From Promerops cafer (lineage: Eukaryota > Chordata > Aves > Passeriformes > Nectariniidae): a stretch of DNA of 64,000 bases. The DNA is taken from positions 248,001-312,000 of the forward strand of contig VZSE01013366.1 of the NCBI GenBank assembly GCA_013398275.1, read 5' to 3'. Shown one piece after another: positions 48,311-59,615 of this stretch (position 1 is the first letter of the stretch; every line of letters begins with the position of its first letter). The notes under the pieces were generated by a model. It saw only the letters and a program-made list of their open reading frames with translations, searched no databases and had not been told where the DNA came from. The position numbers were made by a program, and so were the translations under genes.

Positions 48311-51300
48311 CAAAACCAAAAATGGTATAGGAATAAAACCATCCTCAAGACAGTAGTATACACTGCATTAATTAGACAGGTGAAAGAATACCTACAGTTT
48401 CAAAGCAAATGTCAGCGAATATTTAATTACAATGTTCTACAATTTAAAAAAATGGTTCTGTGGAATGGCTGATAGCAAGAAAAAGCATAGCAGCAAATCT
48501 CCAGTAGTTTTTTCAGAAGAAAACAGGAAATCTCTGCCTCCTCTAGAGTGTCATCTCAGGAGAAAATGACCAAGAGGACTATGTCAAAACTAATCCACAA
48601 CTATGTATCCCTATACTGCAGTGCAGTTGATAGCAGTATGGTTTAGGCTGGTTTGGGCATAGCTGTGGGAAGCCTTTCAGGAATTGGGAAACCCCCCAGA
48701 GACTCAGGATCTTGCTAACAGAAGGAGAAGGCCAATGCATCACAGTGGTGCCAAGGGAACAATCAGTTTCTTACACTTTGGTTCCTCTACAGCTGTGGTG
48801 AGCAGGTGACTTCCTCCTAGTAAAGGCCATTCCCCATACCGCTGCTGTGTTGGTGGATTTTTCATGTAAGGGATCTTGGCTATCTTTGTAATCCCATCCT
48901 TTCTAGGGTCTAGCAGGTTCCTCTGCAGAATGCCAGCCTGGGAATAAATTATGGAAGGCAAGGATGTCTTTGTGTGTTACAGGCAAGTGTTTTGTTTGCT
49001 CAGACAAATAGCAAGCTAATAACAGAGTTACCATCTTTTTAATTATATTTGTAGTGTAAGTGTTCCACATGTTCTGCTTTACTGCCTTGTGAGGTGACAC
49101 AATTCAATTATATTAGATTCAGTCAATATCTGAACTTGAACAGAAAAAAGATGAGTTTTGAGAAAGATTGTCTTCCCTTTTAGACATAGTTATGTGGGGA
49201 GAGAAGAATGTTAGTGAGCTAATTATGTTAGCTATGCTACCAGTGAGGTTTGGGTTCGTTTTCTTTATATTAAGGATGGGACCTAATAAAAGGGCTATTC
49301 ATGATCTGTAAATACCACAAATAAAATAGCTGCAGTGACAGTGCTAACAGCTTCAGTAGAATGTTGTCTGCCTTTGAATGGTTTATGCCAACTACTTTGT
49401 GTGCTTAAACATTTCAATTTGATGCAGTATCATTCAGTTCCTGTCCCAAGCTTGTGCATTCTTCTCAATTCCAAGGCCTACTGCATCCCAGAGCTGCCTG
49501 CAGACACAAGCTGTACAAACAGTTGGGATGAAATGTAGGAAGATACTGTTACTACAGGTTGTAATACAAACTGATGATTGCGAAAGATCCAGTTGCTCTT
49601 CTGGCTGCTGCTTCCTTTCAGGGAAAAGATATTTTGTAATATCCTTGTTTAAATGATTTTTTTTTTTTTTTAAATTTACAGCACTGTAGTCAGTAATTGT
49701 CTGACACTAAGAATACCTAAAAGCTAGCAAGATTATGGGCTTTTTGTTAAAGAATAGAACTAACAAGTATTATATATTTCTATAGAACAATGTCAACATC
49801 TTTATACAATAGCTGCGATATTATTTTGCTATGTTGGCAAGCCAGATAGGTTGTGTGAATTTACCTCAAGCTAAAGAGACCTCACCTGATTCTCAGAAGT
49901 TTAGGATTACTGTATTTCACTGATTTAAAGTGCTTGATTCTAGAGAACAGGCAAAAATAATACCCTGTTTTTGACATGTATATTGTGAATCAAACCAGCA
50001 CCTTGACCTGGACTTGCAGAAGGCAGAGGCTGAGAAATCACCTATAACTATCCTTTCATCTTCCAGAAACACATTCCAGTCATATTTTGAACTGCGCATG
50101 GGGAAACTAAATTAATGCCTTCTCAAAGTACCTGGCAGAAGGTTTCAGAAGGAAGAGTCAGTAAGAACAAGCTGAGCTCCCTGCACTGACAGAGGGACCT
50201 AACTCCTCTGTTGGTTACAGCTGCCCATTCACCTTCACTCCTCTGAGGTTCACCTTCCCTCAGCTCCTCGGGTGGCTGCATCCCAGGCCTGACCTGGCTG
50301 TACATAGCCAGTTCTCAAGGAGGGATTTCTTTGTGTCCCTTTGCCAAGATCTGGGCTCAGGAGCATTTTCATGAGCAGCTGTAGCAGAAGGTCTTGCAGG
50401 GTGCGGTAACCAATAGCAGAGGCAATGATTCTTCATGTGGGGGAGAGAAGGAGAATGGGCATATGCCAGGAGTATGGGTGTGAAAGATCACAGCAGGAAA
50501 TAGTTTCGTTGGAAATAGTGACATCCCTCTTCCACAGTCTCACTTCTCCATTTTCTCCACGAAACTTCCCATGTATCAGCAGTATGGTCAAATAGTGAAA
50601 CAATACGCCCCCAAACCAGCTTCCTAGAATATGAGACAGTTATTTTGAGCACAGTTAGATCTGCGTAAATTTGAACAGACAGAGGGGGGAAGAAAAAGTT
50701 CAAGTCAAGTTGCTTAAGCTAAAAAAGACCTTTTTCCTCATATTCCCAGACAAAACAACTGTATTACATTCTTGCAAGACAAGCTTGTATGGCCTCATGC
50801 AAGACTTTCTCGTCTATGTGAATTTGTAGTAATTTGACATGGGTCCCCACAATATTCCTGTGTGTTTTGCATAACCAAGTGCTGTGTGTGACTGAAAGCT
50901 AAACCGGGTTGATGATGTTTATAAAAGACAGGTGCATTGTTATTCAGTGTTCAGTGGTAGAACAATAGGTCCTGTGGCTTGAAAATGTCCTTTTGGAGAG
51001 AGGAAAAAAATGTTTTTCTGCTGTGCCTGGTATTAACCACTCTTTCAAAGTCATCAGGAACCTTCCTTCTTTGTAGCAGTCAAAAAGATTTGCTAGGAAC
51101 ACACAGAAATAATTTTGGTGTCTGTTAGAGGATTGTATTTTATACTGCTTGTAATACTTATTTTTAAATCCTCTCCATTCATAATAAAAGAACTGAACCT
51201 TTCTTGTTAACTGCAATACAAAACATGACCTTCACTTTTTCTCCTTCACTTTCCATAACAATTTTTAGCATAGATAGCAGTTGCTTATGGTCCATTACCT

Positions 51301-53297
51301 CAGACTAATCTCCCTATTCTCTTGTAAATAAATAGCAGACCTGGAATGTTTAATTGATTATGTTTTGTATGTTTATAGCAGGCAACAAAAATATTTGTCA
51401 TTACCATCATTGGTATCTTTGTGCAATTGGAATTCAATGCTATTTCCTTCCAGAAGTTACCAAAGCTTTTATGAAAGGAGTCAACACTATGTGTAGCTCA
51501 CCAAGAGTGTTCAAGCAGAGAGCAGAATGTATCTATTAGTTCTGTACTGGTTTAATACTGCCTCATGTCCTGACATTTCAGAATATATTTGTACATAGCC
51601 AGAAGAAAAACCTTGAACTTCTAAAACTAGCGCATGTTGAAATGAGACATGAATTTCCTATCAGGATTTGACACAGAAAAAAAGGTGATAATTTTATCCT
51701 TTTATAGAAATATATGCTGTATATAGATGTGCTGCAGACACCCTTATATATTTTTAGAATCTGGGGCATTGATACTAATTTATGAGTCCGTGTACCTTAT
51801 TTATATTTGCTCACACAATTTTCCCCATACTTTTCCTAAAAAGTAAAAAAGAAAACAATTCCCTGTATGTTTACACATAAACACCCCCCATCTTCCCCCC
51901 TTCAAGTGATGCACTATTATTTGAGGCCATTAATTTTTATCTGACCTATCTCTGAATTCTGATTATGTAACTGGAGAGCAGGCTGTCCAGCTAGACTGTA
52001 CACAGACACTGGGTTCAGAATGATTCATCACAGGAGTAAAAGGATACCCTATGCAAAGGTATATCAATATATACTTTGAACATTTCTTCTTTCATTCTTT
52101 GGTATTTCCAGCGATCATCAAGGATATACTGAATGCTCTCCTCCCCATTTAACACTGTAGGTTTCATCTGCGATTTATCATTCCTCAGAAATGCTATTTC
52201 AATTTCACCTTGTTTCAAAGTCTTGTGTTATAATGACAAAGGTAAACAGTACAAAATATACATATCTGCTATTGTTAAAGCAGCAACATGGACACTTAGG
52301 TCACCTACTTTGTCTTACCAAAGTATTTCCAGCAGCTTTCCCAAGAAATCCACTGAGCAGCTGATAAATGCATTAAATGAGCTAAAAAGTGTGGAAGAAC
52401 TTCATTGCCAAACTTGTTCAGTATTTCTTTGCATTATGGGTCAGCCTGACCCCTTACCTGTACTCCATCTTGGAGATTTAAAAACATGGGTCTACTAATG
52501 CTTCTTAATAACAGATATTATAGTAATTATTGGGTGTAGAGACCTCTGGTGTAGAGGCCAAGACTCAATATCTTGTTCAAGATATTTGATATACACAACA
52601 AAAAAACCTCCCTGCATCCTACTGAGTTCCTCTCAGCTGGGTAGTTTAAAAATGTGCAGAAAGTGTAAGTGAAAGCTGTCTTTTTAAACTCTTGTCTTTT
52701 TGTACTGTTATTTCCTACATCTTACTCACTCACACTGATAGTGACTTACTGAGTTTTTAAAATAGCAACCTGGGTATTTCTTGGCTAAATTTTTCTGCTT
52801 GGGCCACAAATTCCTGGTTTTCGTAATTTGGAAGTGGAAAGATGTGCATTTCTGCTGAGCAGGATGCAGAGTGCCATTGCGAGGAGAGGGAGGATTGTCA
52901 CTTTGCTTCCAGTCATCTTGAACACAAATCTATGGAATTTAGCATCAGATGTCCTGTACCACTCCGGGGGTATGGCAGTGATCCTAGGCCCAGAGAGAGC
53001 TGTTACTTGTTCAGGCTTGAGAGATTTAAAGACAAGAAATTTGTGGTGCAGAACATTTGGCAATGCTGGGCCATACTGATTACTGAAAGTGAGTACAGGC
53101 CTTCTTAAGAATCAGAATGCCAGACTTGAATCATAGACTGGCCACCTGTGAACTCTCTAGAAGTGCAGGTATTTTACAGTTAAGGAATGCATGAACAGCA
53201 TACAAAAGCAGTGTTCCAGTCCCTGGTTTACAAAAGTCTTCTATGTCCAAAAGCCTCTGTGGTCCTTCAAATTATATCGCCTGTCTAATATAGAGCA
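48311..53297. other. Unique sequence with no recognisable gene
   Basis: No gene or clear transposon is recognised. A T-run lies at 49659-49672. A short minus-strand frame at 52785-52916 begins with a signal-peptide-like stretch and is discussed under findings. The remaining frames are of chance length. Confidence 0.55.
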
Positions 53298-53302
53298 TTA
53301 TC

Positions 53303-53402
53303 TGTAGAAGCAGCAGCCTGCTGCAGCCATCCCGACCTTGATGAGAGCTCTGTGTAGAAGCTGTGGCCTGTCACAATTATCTTGACTTTGATAAAAGCTC
53401 TC
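53303..53402 (+). repeat. Two tandem 50-bp units at the LTR 5' end
   Basis: Both units begin TGTAGAAGC and share CCTG, GACYTTGAT and AGCTCT blocks at the same spacing of exactly 50 bases, with about one third of positions diverged. Because the first unit includes the LTR terminus, the duplication copies the integrase-end sequence inside the LTR. Confidence 0.7.
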
Positions 53403-53607
53403 TGTTCTCTTGGGAAAGGTGCAGACCAAAGGATTGACTCCAGCCATAAACACCATGTGTGAATGTTTACCACCCAGAATGCTGGGAGGTGGCATGTTTG
53501 GGTGAATGACTGATAGGGGCACAAACATCTGCTCTACAGGTGCTTGGTGGTGTGGCTGTTTTGTCTTTGCTTCTGCACCTCCCCAAAACTTTCCCATAGT
53601 AGAAACA

Positions 53608-53634
53608 TATAAATACTGAAGTGTGTGTAATAAA
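53608..53634 (+). promoter_or_regulatory. LTR TATA box and polyadenylation signal
   Basis: TATAAA (53608-53613) and AATAAA (53629-53634) are separated by 15 bases within the solo LTR. A transcript started about 25-30 bases after the TATA box would begin at or just beyond AATAAA, so the signal would be excluded from, or lie at, the RNA 5' end. This is the compact arrangement found in some avian LTRs. Confidence 0.6.
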
Positions 53635-53696
53635 GATGGATCCTGCTGGAAGCAGCAGTGGTCTCTGCTTGTTTTTTTCCAAGCTGCTGCATTATC

Positions 53697-56600
53697 CACC
53701 TGCAAACCTCATCTTGGTGCGACTGTAAGCCATAGCGACCATAGTAAAATATGAGGGAGTAAGTAGTGAAAGGCATTTGTGGTGTGCTTCTGAACATTAG
53801 TTCATACAGGGGATTTCAAACTAGAGAGATTCTGTAGCAACCCATGTTGATTTAGTGAGAGTCTGAATGGCTTTAATTTGGCTTTTCATCTTTATCTTAT
53901 TTCTAGGAGCTTTATAAGCACCAGTAGTAACAACAGGGATTCAGTCACAAGAGCTTGTACAAATTCCTGCTCTTCCTGTTTGGAGGGGATGTTGTCACTT
54001 ATTCTCCCCTCTACCCCAGAGTCTGGACAATACATCTGAGACCTAACTTTGAGCCCATCTTACCTTTGAATGCAGTATTTATACTACACATTGGTTTATT
54101 TAATACTTTGTTTTGGAAAACACTAAATAACTCTGAATTCCAAATGTTAGTATTTCCTCAGTTGCACATTTGGAGAAGTTATTCTTTAGCACTATATTTT
54201 CTTCCCTTGACTCCATTGACATCAGCACTGTTTCCTTGCTGCTCTGTGGAAGTGTTAATACTCATTTTGGCAATTGCCCATTGTTTATTCTGTTGTAGGA
54301 AAGTTATTATGGGTGCTACTGACAAGAAAATCTTGATTTACCCCTGTTTTTGGAAAAAAAAAAAAAACCAAAACAGTAGAGAAGAAGCTCCCTTCAGTTC
54401 TTTTTACAGAAGGGGGAAAATACGTTACATTTTTTCTAAGCTAATTAGAGTGATGATGGGCATCACCTCTTAATACTGACTTGCTAATTGCCACTTAACA
54501 TTATTCTAGAACTTGAAAGTGTGTGGTTCTCTTTTTGCATGCCCACAATCAAGTCAGTCACAGGAAGACAATTCCAGCATTATCAAATTTCCTCTTTCAA
54601 TCACAGTGAAAGTGCCTTTTCTTCAGAACTTCAGAAAGAAGTCATCAGGTATTGCAAAGCATGGCAAGGCTGCGAAATGGAGGTATATTGTAAATCAGTC
54701 AGTATTGTCAGATCTTGGTAATAACCTCATGTCCAGGAAAAATAGTGTTTTAATTTAGCTTACTGCTTTATAGATGGAAGAATTTTAAGTGCGTAGGAGG
54801 TCGTGTTTGGACAGTACATTCCTGCTCTGGAGAAGAGGGGTTATAGCAATCCAAGCCATAGGAAACTAACTCAAGGGCTCTCTGAGTCCTCTGTGGAAAA
54901 ATAATGGGACTGTTGCAAAGTTTTGGCTGTCTTGGTGATGCACTACTTCAGGACACAGGTTTGTGCAGGTCCTTGCTGCCTATTGACTTGATGGGTTCAG
55001 AGGCTCGTCAGGTCAGTGCAGCCAGGATTTGACAGAGCTTGTGACAAAAGCATGGCTGTCATTTAGTGATCAAACTATTATTGCTTTAATAGTGTTTAGT
55101 AGCTGTGTAGAAGGCATAATTTCGTTTAAGGTGATGAGGGAATGATCTCAAAATAAGAAATATAGAAGGACTGAGAGGCTGTAGGGCTCATGTAATGTTC
55201 CAGGAGATGGTGATTCTCAAGTTCACTGTTCTTTGCCTAGTCCTCATCTTCCTTTTAACTGCTAGAGGTGAGTGACAGGGCTACAGCTGCAGAGTGGAGC
55301 AGAGTGGCCCTAAAATAAACAGTGCTCAGGCACACCCGTAGGTACCTGTAGTATTGGGAGGGGGAACATCTCACATAATTCCCTTTAATTTCTTTTATCT
55401 GAACCTCCAGGTGTGCCCTGAGCCTTGGAACTGCTTCGTGTACTTCTCCTAGAGAAATCTCCTGTGTCAGTGAATGAAATGCTGTACTTGGGATTGAGTC
55501 TGTCTTGACCATAGTTAAAGTCAAAGCTCTGTTGCTCATGTGTGATGTTTTCTATTTAAGAAGAAAAATGAAAGGAGTAGTCGGTAGAATGAGATTTGTT
55601 TTTCATGTTTTCCTTCATTTTTTGAAGTTGGCAGCATTGCCTCTTCTCATTTTGCCCTGGTTCAGCATATGCTATACACAAGAATGTTTCATATGCCTCA
55701 GTGGGTTTTTAATAAAAGACAGACCAGAAGACAGTCTGATACTGTAGATGTTCCATGACTGGTGGAACAAGTTAGGTAAGAATACCTTATGGCCAAACCA
55801 TATGTGGAATCAAAGTTGAACTACAGGAATTAGTTCCCTGGCCTGTGTCTGTGGAGGTGAAAAATTGTATGTCTTTATCCTTGGAGCATTTTTTAGATGT
55901 GAAGAGTGAAATGCGATCTTGCAGGGAAGAAGCTCATGGGGAGGGACAAGTGTGCTTTGGATAAATAAAGCCAGATGAAATCTCACTGGAATGACTTAAA
56001 TAACATTTGAGCTGTGCTTATTTCTTTTCAGGGAGACATGCTGCTTTGGAGAAGCACAGTATGGGGGTGGTGACATTTTCATTCAAATATTTTTTTTGTA
56101 ATTTTTATTAATAAATTGCTTTCATTGTTACCTCTGTCACTGTTGGGCATGCTGTACCAAATAACAACTATGAATTAGCATTGCCTGAGCTATTTTCAAG
56201 TTGCCTGTATAAAGACATTGAATTAGAAAAGAGTGAATGCAGAGTATGTCCATGTACAGGGAGAGGAAAACCTATTAGATACTTCTATTTGATTTTTAAT
56301 CAGGCTCTTCAGTGTTTCATTTGACTGGACATTGTATTGAGACAAAACACATTCCAATTAACTGTAATGGGAAACTAAAATGCATCCTTGAGAAGAAATT
56401 CTGATAATAAAATATCAGGAGAATGTGAAATATAATACAATGTTTTCCTGAATCCTTATGATACAGTAGCCTGATCCCCATTGTTCTGATTTCTAATGGT
56501 GAGTCACAGGTATGCCTGAGACTGTTTCAAATCCCCATTGCAAATCTGTGTGGTACATAGCAGCCTTAAGAATAATGTACTGTTGTGTCTCTTATTATTT

Positions 56601-59526
56601 AGGATGTATTTTAATGGATGTGGTTTTGTCAGCTAGACAGCTCTGGAGACCATGCACATATCAAAGTGACAGATGTCTGGCTATTCAAGTCCTGCATCAT
56701 ATTCATGAGGAAAAAGATCTTTCTTTTCCACAGACTTTTTGAAGTCATCATCTTCTGAGGCTCTCCTGGAGAGCTCCACATGGAATCTGATTTTCTGCCA
56801 GCATTCTTCAGCTTCCTGTTTGGTTGTTTATTCTCGCTGTAGAAGCCCTCAAAACCAGTTGTGGTGTGTGGCCCCCCATGCTCACCTGCTCCTGGTATCT
56901 GGAAGGTGAAGGCACAGCAGCTGTAGAGCAGCTTCATTCCTTTAAAATGTCATCTGAGGTTTTTTAAATGGATGAGAATGAGAGTTCATAGGGGAGATTA
57001 TGAAATGCAAAGAAGTGAAACCAAGTTAAAGTCAATATACTGAGTTTGATGTAGTTAGTGGGAGTTCTGTTGTTGTGGTGGACTTTTCTTCATACCTTCT
57101 GCTTAGTACCCAAATGAATTGGATTTTGGCATTTAGGGGCTTGATTTTAAGTATAATTTAAAAATACTGTCTATTGGTACTTCATGTGACTAGGAGGTTA
57201 ACTTGCCTTGAGGGATATCTGGCAGTGCTCAGAGCTTGCTAATGAAATTGGCTGGGAATATCTCATGTGCCCTGAGAGGCTGTTCAGGATAATCCCTTTC
57301 TGGCATGGAGGCCCTTGGAAGGACTTGTGGGACAGAAAGGAGGGAGAGAAATGTTTTGTGTTGTGTTTCTCTGACACCTTGCTGCCCAGACTGCCTGACT
57401 GGTAGAGAAACATCAGCACATTTGCTACCCATGCTGTACTCAGAGGAGTTCTGGGGGTGGCCTAGCAGAAAATGAGCTGTGGCTGTTTCCCAAGCCAGGG
57501 GTTTGTCTGCTCCCCAGGCCATAGCAGGTGGTCTGCAGAGACAGGAATGGTCTGCAGAGGTGGGGATGGGACAGTCCCAGGTGCTCATTTCCATGTGCTG
57601 GAAGTAAGTTTTGGAAGTGGCAGTGGCTTTCTGGCCTCAAAACTGGGAGCTTTTTTGCTCCTATCTCAAAGAATAAATAATATGCAAGAAGAATGAGAGA
57701 CTTGGAGAGATAAAAAGATACAGGTCAGTCTTGTGACCTTTTCAGTTTACAATAGTGCTTGGAGCTTCTGTGTTAAAGGAAAGAAATGGAACAGTTATTT
57801 TCTATCTGTGTGAGAGAACTTTCAAGTGTGTGGTTAGTCAGCACAAAACAGTAATTTGTGTTTCAGAGAGCAAATGTTAAATATTGCTGAAATACACCAC
57901 AACAATGTCAGAGTTCTCAATATGAAAATTTTTGTCAGCTTTCTTGCTATTGCTAGAGACAAAGAGGAAGGGAGTGCCTGGTGCTTCCTTAGCTGAATCA
58001 AATTAATGAGGTTATGGATACTCCCTCTTAATCTTTCAGTGATGTGTGAAAGCACACACAAGCACAATCCAAGTTAATGTTAACATTTCTGAACAAGAGA
58101 GCCAGCTTTTGCAAGATTTTACAAGTCAAACTAGATGTGAAATCTCACAAGCTGACATTCTCATGGAAAGAAGCTTTTTATTTGTGGTGTGTGAGAGGAA
58201 TTGCTGGATACACCATCAGTTACATTCAGGTCTAATGAAAGCTGGGAGAAAATAAATTCGGAAAAAGAAATGGAACATAGGCTTTAAGAGAGATGATGTA
58301 AGGGTGAAGTCTGAAGACGTGTGAGGCATTTTGCAGATTGACATGTTGTATTAAGACATGTGGAAGCCATTTTATGTGCTCTTCCCTTTGATTTTTTTAG
58401 TAACACTGAGGTGCTAGTTGTTTATTTTTTCGCTTTGCTGAAGACCTTGCCAAGATCTTTGGATAACTCAGTAAGTGCTGCAGCCTGAGCTGCACTCCTC
58501 CTGTCCCCAGGCTTTGGAGAGTGGGCTCTTCTGCTAAAGGAAACCCAGAGACATCCAGCCCTTCCAGCAGAATGACTTTCTATCTATAGAGAACTAGAAA
58601 TTCACCAAGTCTTTCTAGATCTGGAAGGCTTTGGATGGCTTTAACTCACATTTGTTGAAGAAAAGAATCTGTTTCTAGTTTTGTACGACTTTCATTTGTG
58701 ACAGCTAATGGCCTATGAAAATTTGATGGCTTTATAGGACAAAGTGCAAAAACTTAAACTTCTAAAATGTATTTCACATATGACACAAAAAAGTGTGGTA
58801 GAAATTTACTTGGTTTTTTCACACTTATTTGGAAGAAATAAGAAATCTCTCTTGCAAGAAAAATCATTGTCCTAGTTTAAATGAGAGTGAAATAATTTTG
58901 AATTTTTATTGCCATGCTATTCTCAAGTCCAAAAATAAATCATAGCTAGTATCTCTCCCTATTTCTCTTTTTGTGTAAAAAGATATAATTTGTAGTGAGG
59001 GAGAAGGAGTGTCTTTCTGGAAGGCAATCACTCTGATTTCTGAGTATTAAATATGTTTTCTTTGGGTTATTTGTATAGGGTGCTGTGAAACTACCGACTT
59101 ATGCTCTTGCAGACTCAGGATGAAATCACTGCTTTTTCTTGTAAGAAGGTGGCAACATCTCACCAGATGTCCTAAGAATGATGCACATTCTGGATATGAT
59201 TCCTATCACCCCAAGAGGTCTGAAGTAGCAGCCAGATGTTCTAATTTTGTTTTATTCATCTGAGTCCTGAGAGCAGTGTAAAACAGGATGGAAGCAGGGC
59301 TCTGGGCAGAAACTGTAGAAGTAAACTGAGCCACTTTCAATAACTTCTTTTCTAAATATTTGCAGGGATGTTTCGCTCTGATATTGAATAAAATTGATTT
59401 CCTCTGGAGATCTGCTTCATTCCCAATTCCTTAATCAAAGAGCAAAACTCAGTACTGTTTACAAATGCTCTTTAAGTTGCAAAATTCAAAACATTCCCAA
59501 TGCACCTGGAAGTGTTTCTGCATCGC
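53697..59526. other. Unique sequence with no recognisable gene
   Basis: No gene or mobile element is recognised. A 172-codon plus-strand frame (53955-54473) is T-rich and hydrophobic throughout and runs into an A-run at 54354-54367, so it is not considered a gene. GC-richer sequence at about 57440-57600 has no further structure. Confidence 0.55.
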
Positions 59527-59615
59527 CTGCTCTAGGTGACCCTGCCCTGGCAGGGAGGTGGGACTGGATGATCTCCAGAGGTCCCTTCCAATCCCAACTC
59601 TTCTGTGAGTCTGTG
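59527..59615 (+). mobile_element. CR1 LINE 3'-end fragment
   Basis: The plus strand reads TGCTCTAGGTGACCCTGCCC, then GGCAGGGAGGTGGGACTGGA, TGATCTCCAGAGGTCCCTTC, and ends TTCTGTGAGTCTGTGG. This is the canonical avian CR1 terminus, including the tandem ATTCTGTG-type octamer that ends these elements. Only about 90 bases remain, so the copy is strongly 5'-truncated and has no coding part. The plus-strand open frame that crosses it (59394-59657) is coincidental. Confidence 0.93.

Larger units (their letters stand above)
53303..53691 (+). mobile_element. Solo LTR of an endogenous retrovirus (5-bp target duplication, ERVL-like)
   Basis: The 389-bp element starts TGTAGAAGCAGC and ends AAGCTGCTGCA. 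It is flanked by exact TTATC copies at 53298-53302 and 53692-53696. In plus orientation it has a TATA box TATAAA at 53608-53613, a polyadenylation signal AATAAA at 53629-53634 and a tail of 57 bases, so R is very short. The first 100 bases are two 50-bp copies (53303-53352 and 53353-53402) that both start TGTAGAAGC and carry a GACYTTGAT block. No retroviral coding region is present, so this is a solo LTR. Five-base duplications are typical of ERVL-like elements and some others; the class is inferred. The minus-strand 135-codon frame across it (53298-53705) is not a gene. Confidence 0.85.

Noticed and set aside
53133..53150. GAATCATAGACTGG, resembling the end of a CR1 element
   Set aside because: Only the first ten or so bases match; the following bases lack the TTGGAAGAGACC block.
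53298..53705. 135-codon minus-strand frame
   Set aside because: It coincides with the solo LTR at 53303-53691 on the opposite strand and is explained by that element.
53955..54473. 172-codon plus-strand open frame with many hydrophobic residues
   Set aside because: T-rich DNA gives Phe/Leu/Ile-rich translation by itself. The frame passes straight through an A-run (KKKKN) and resembles no membrane protein family.
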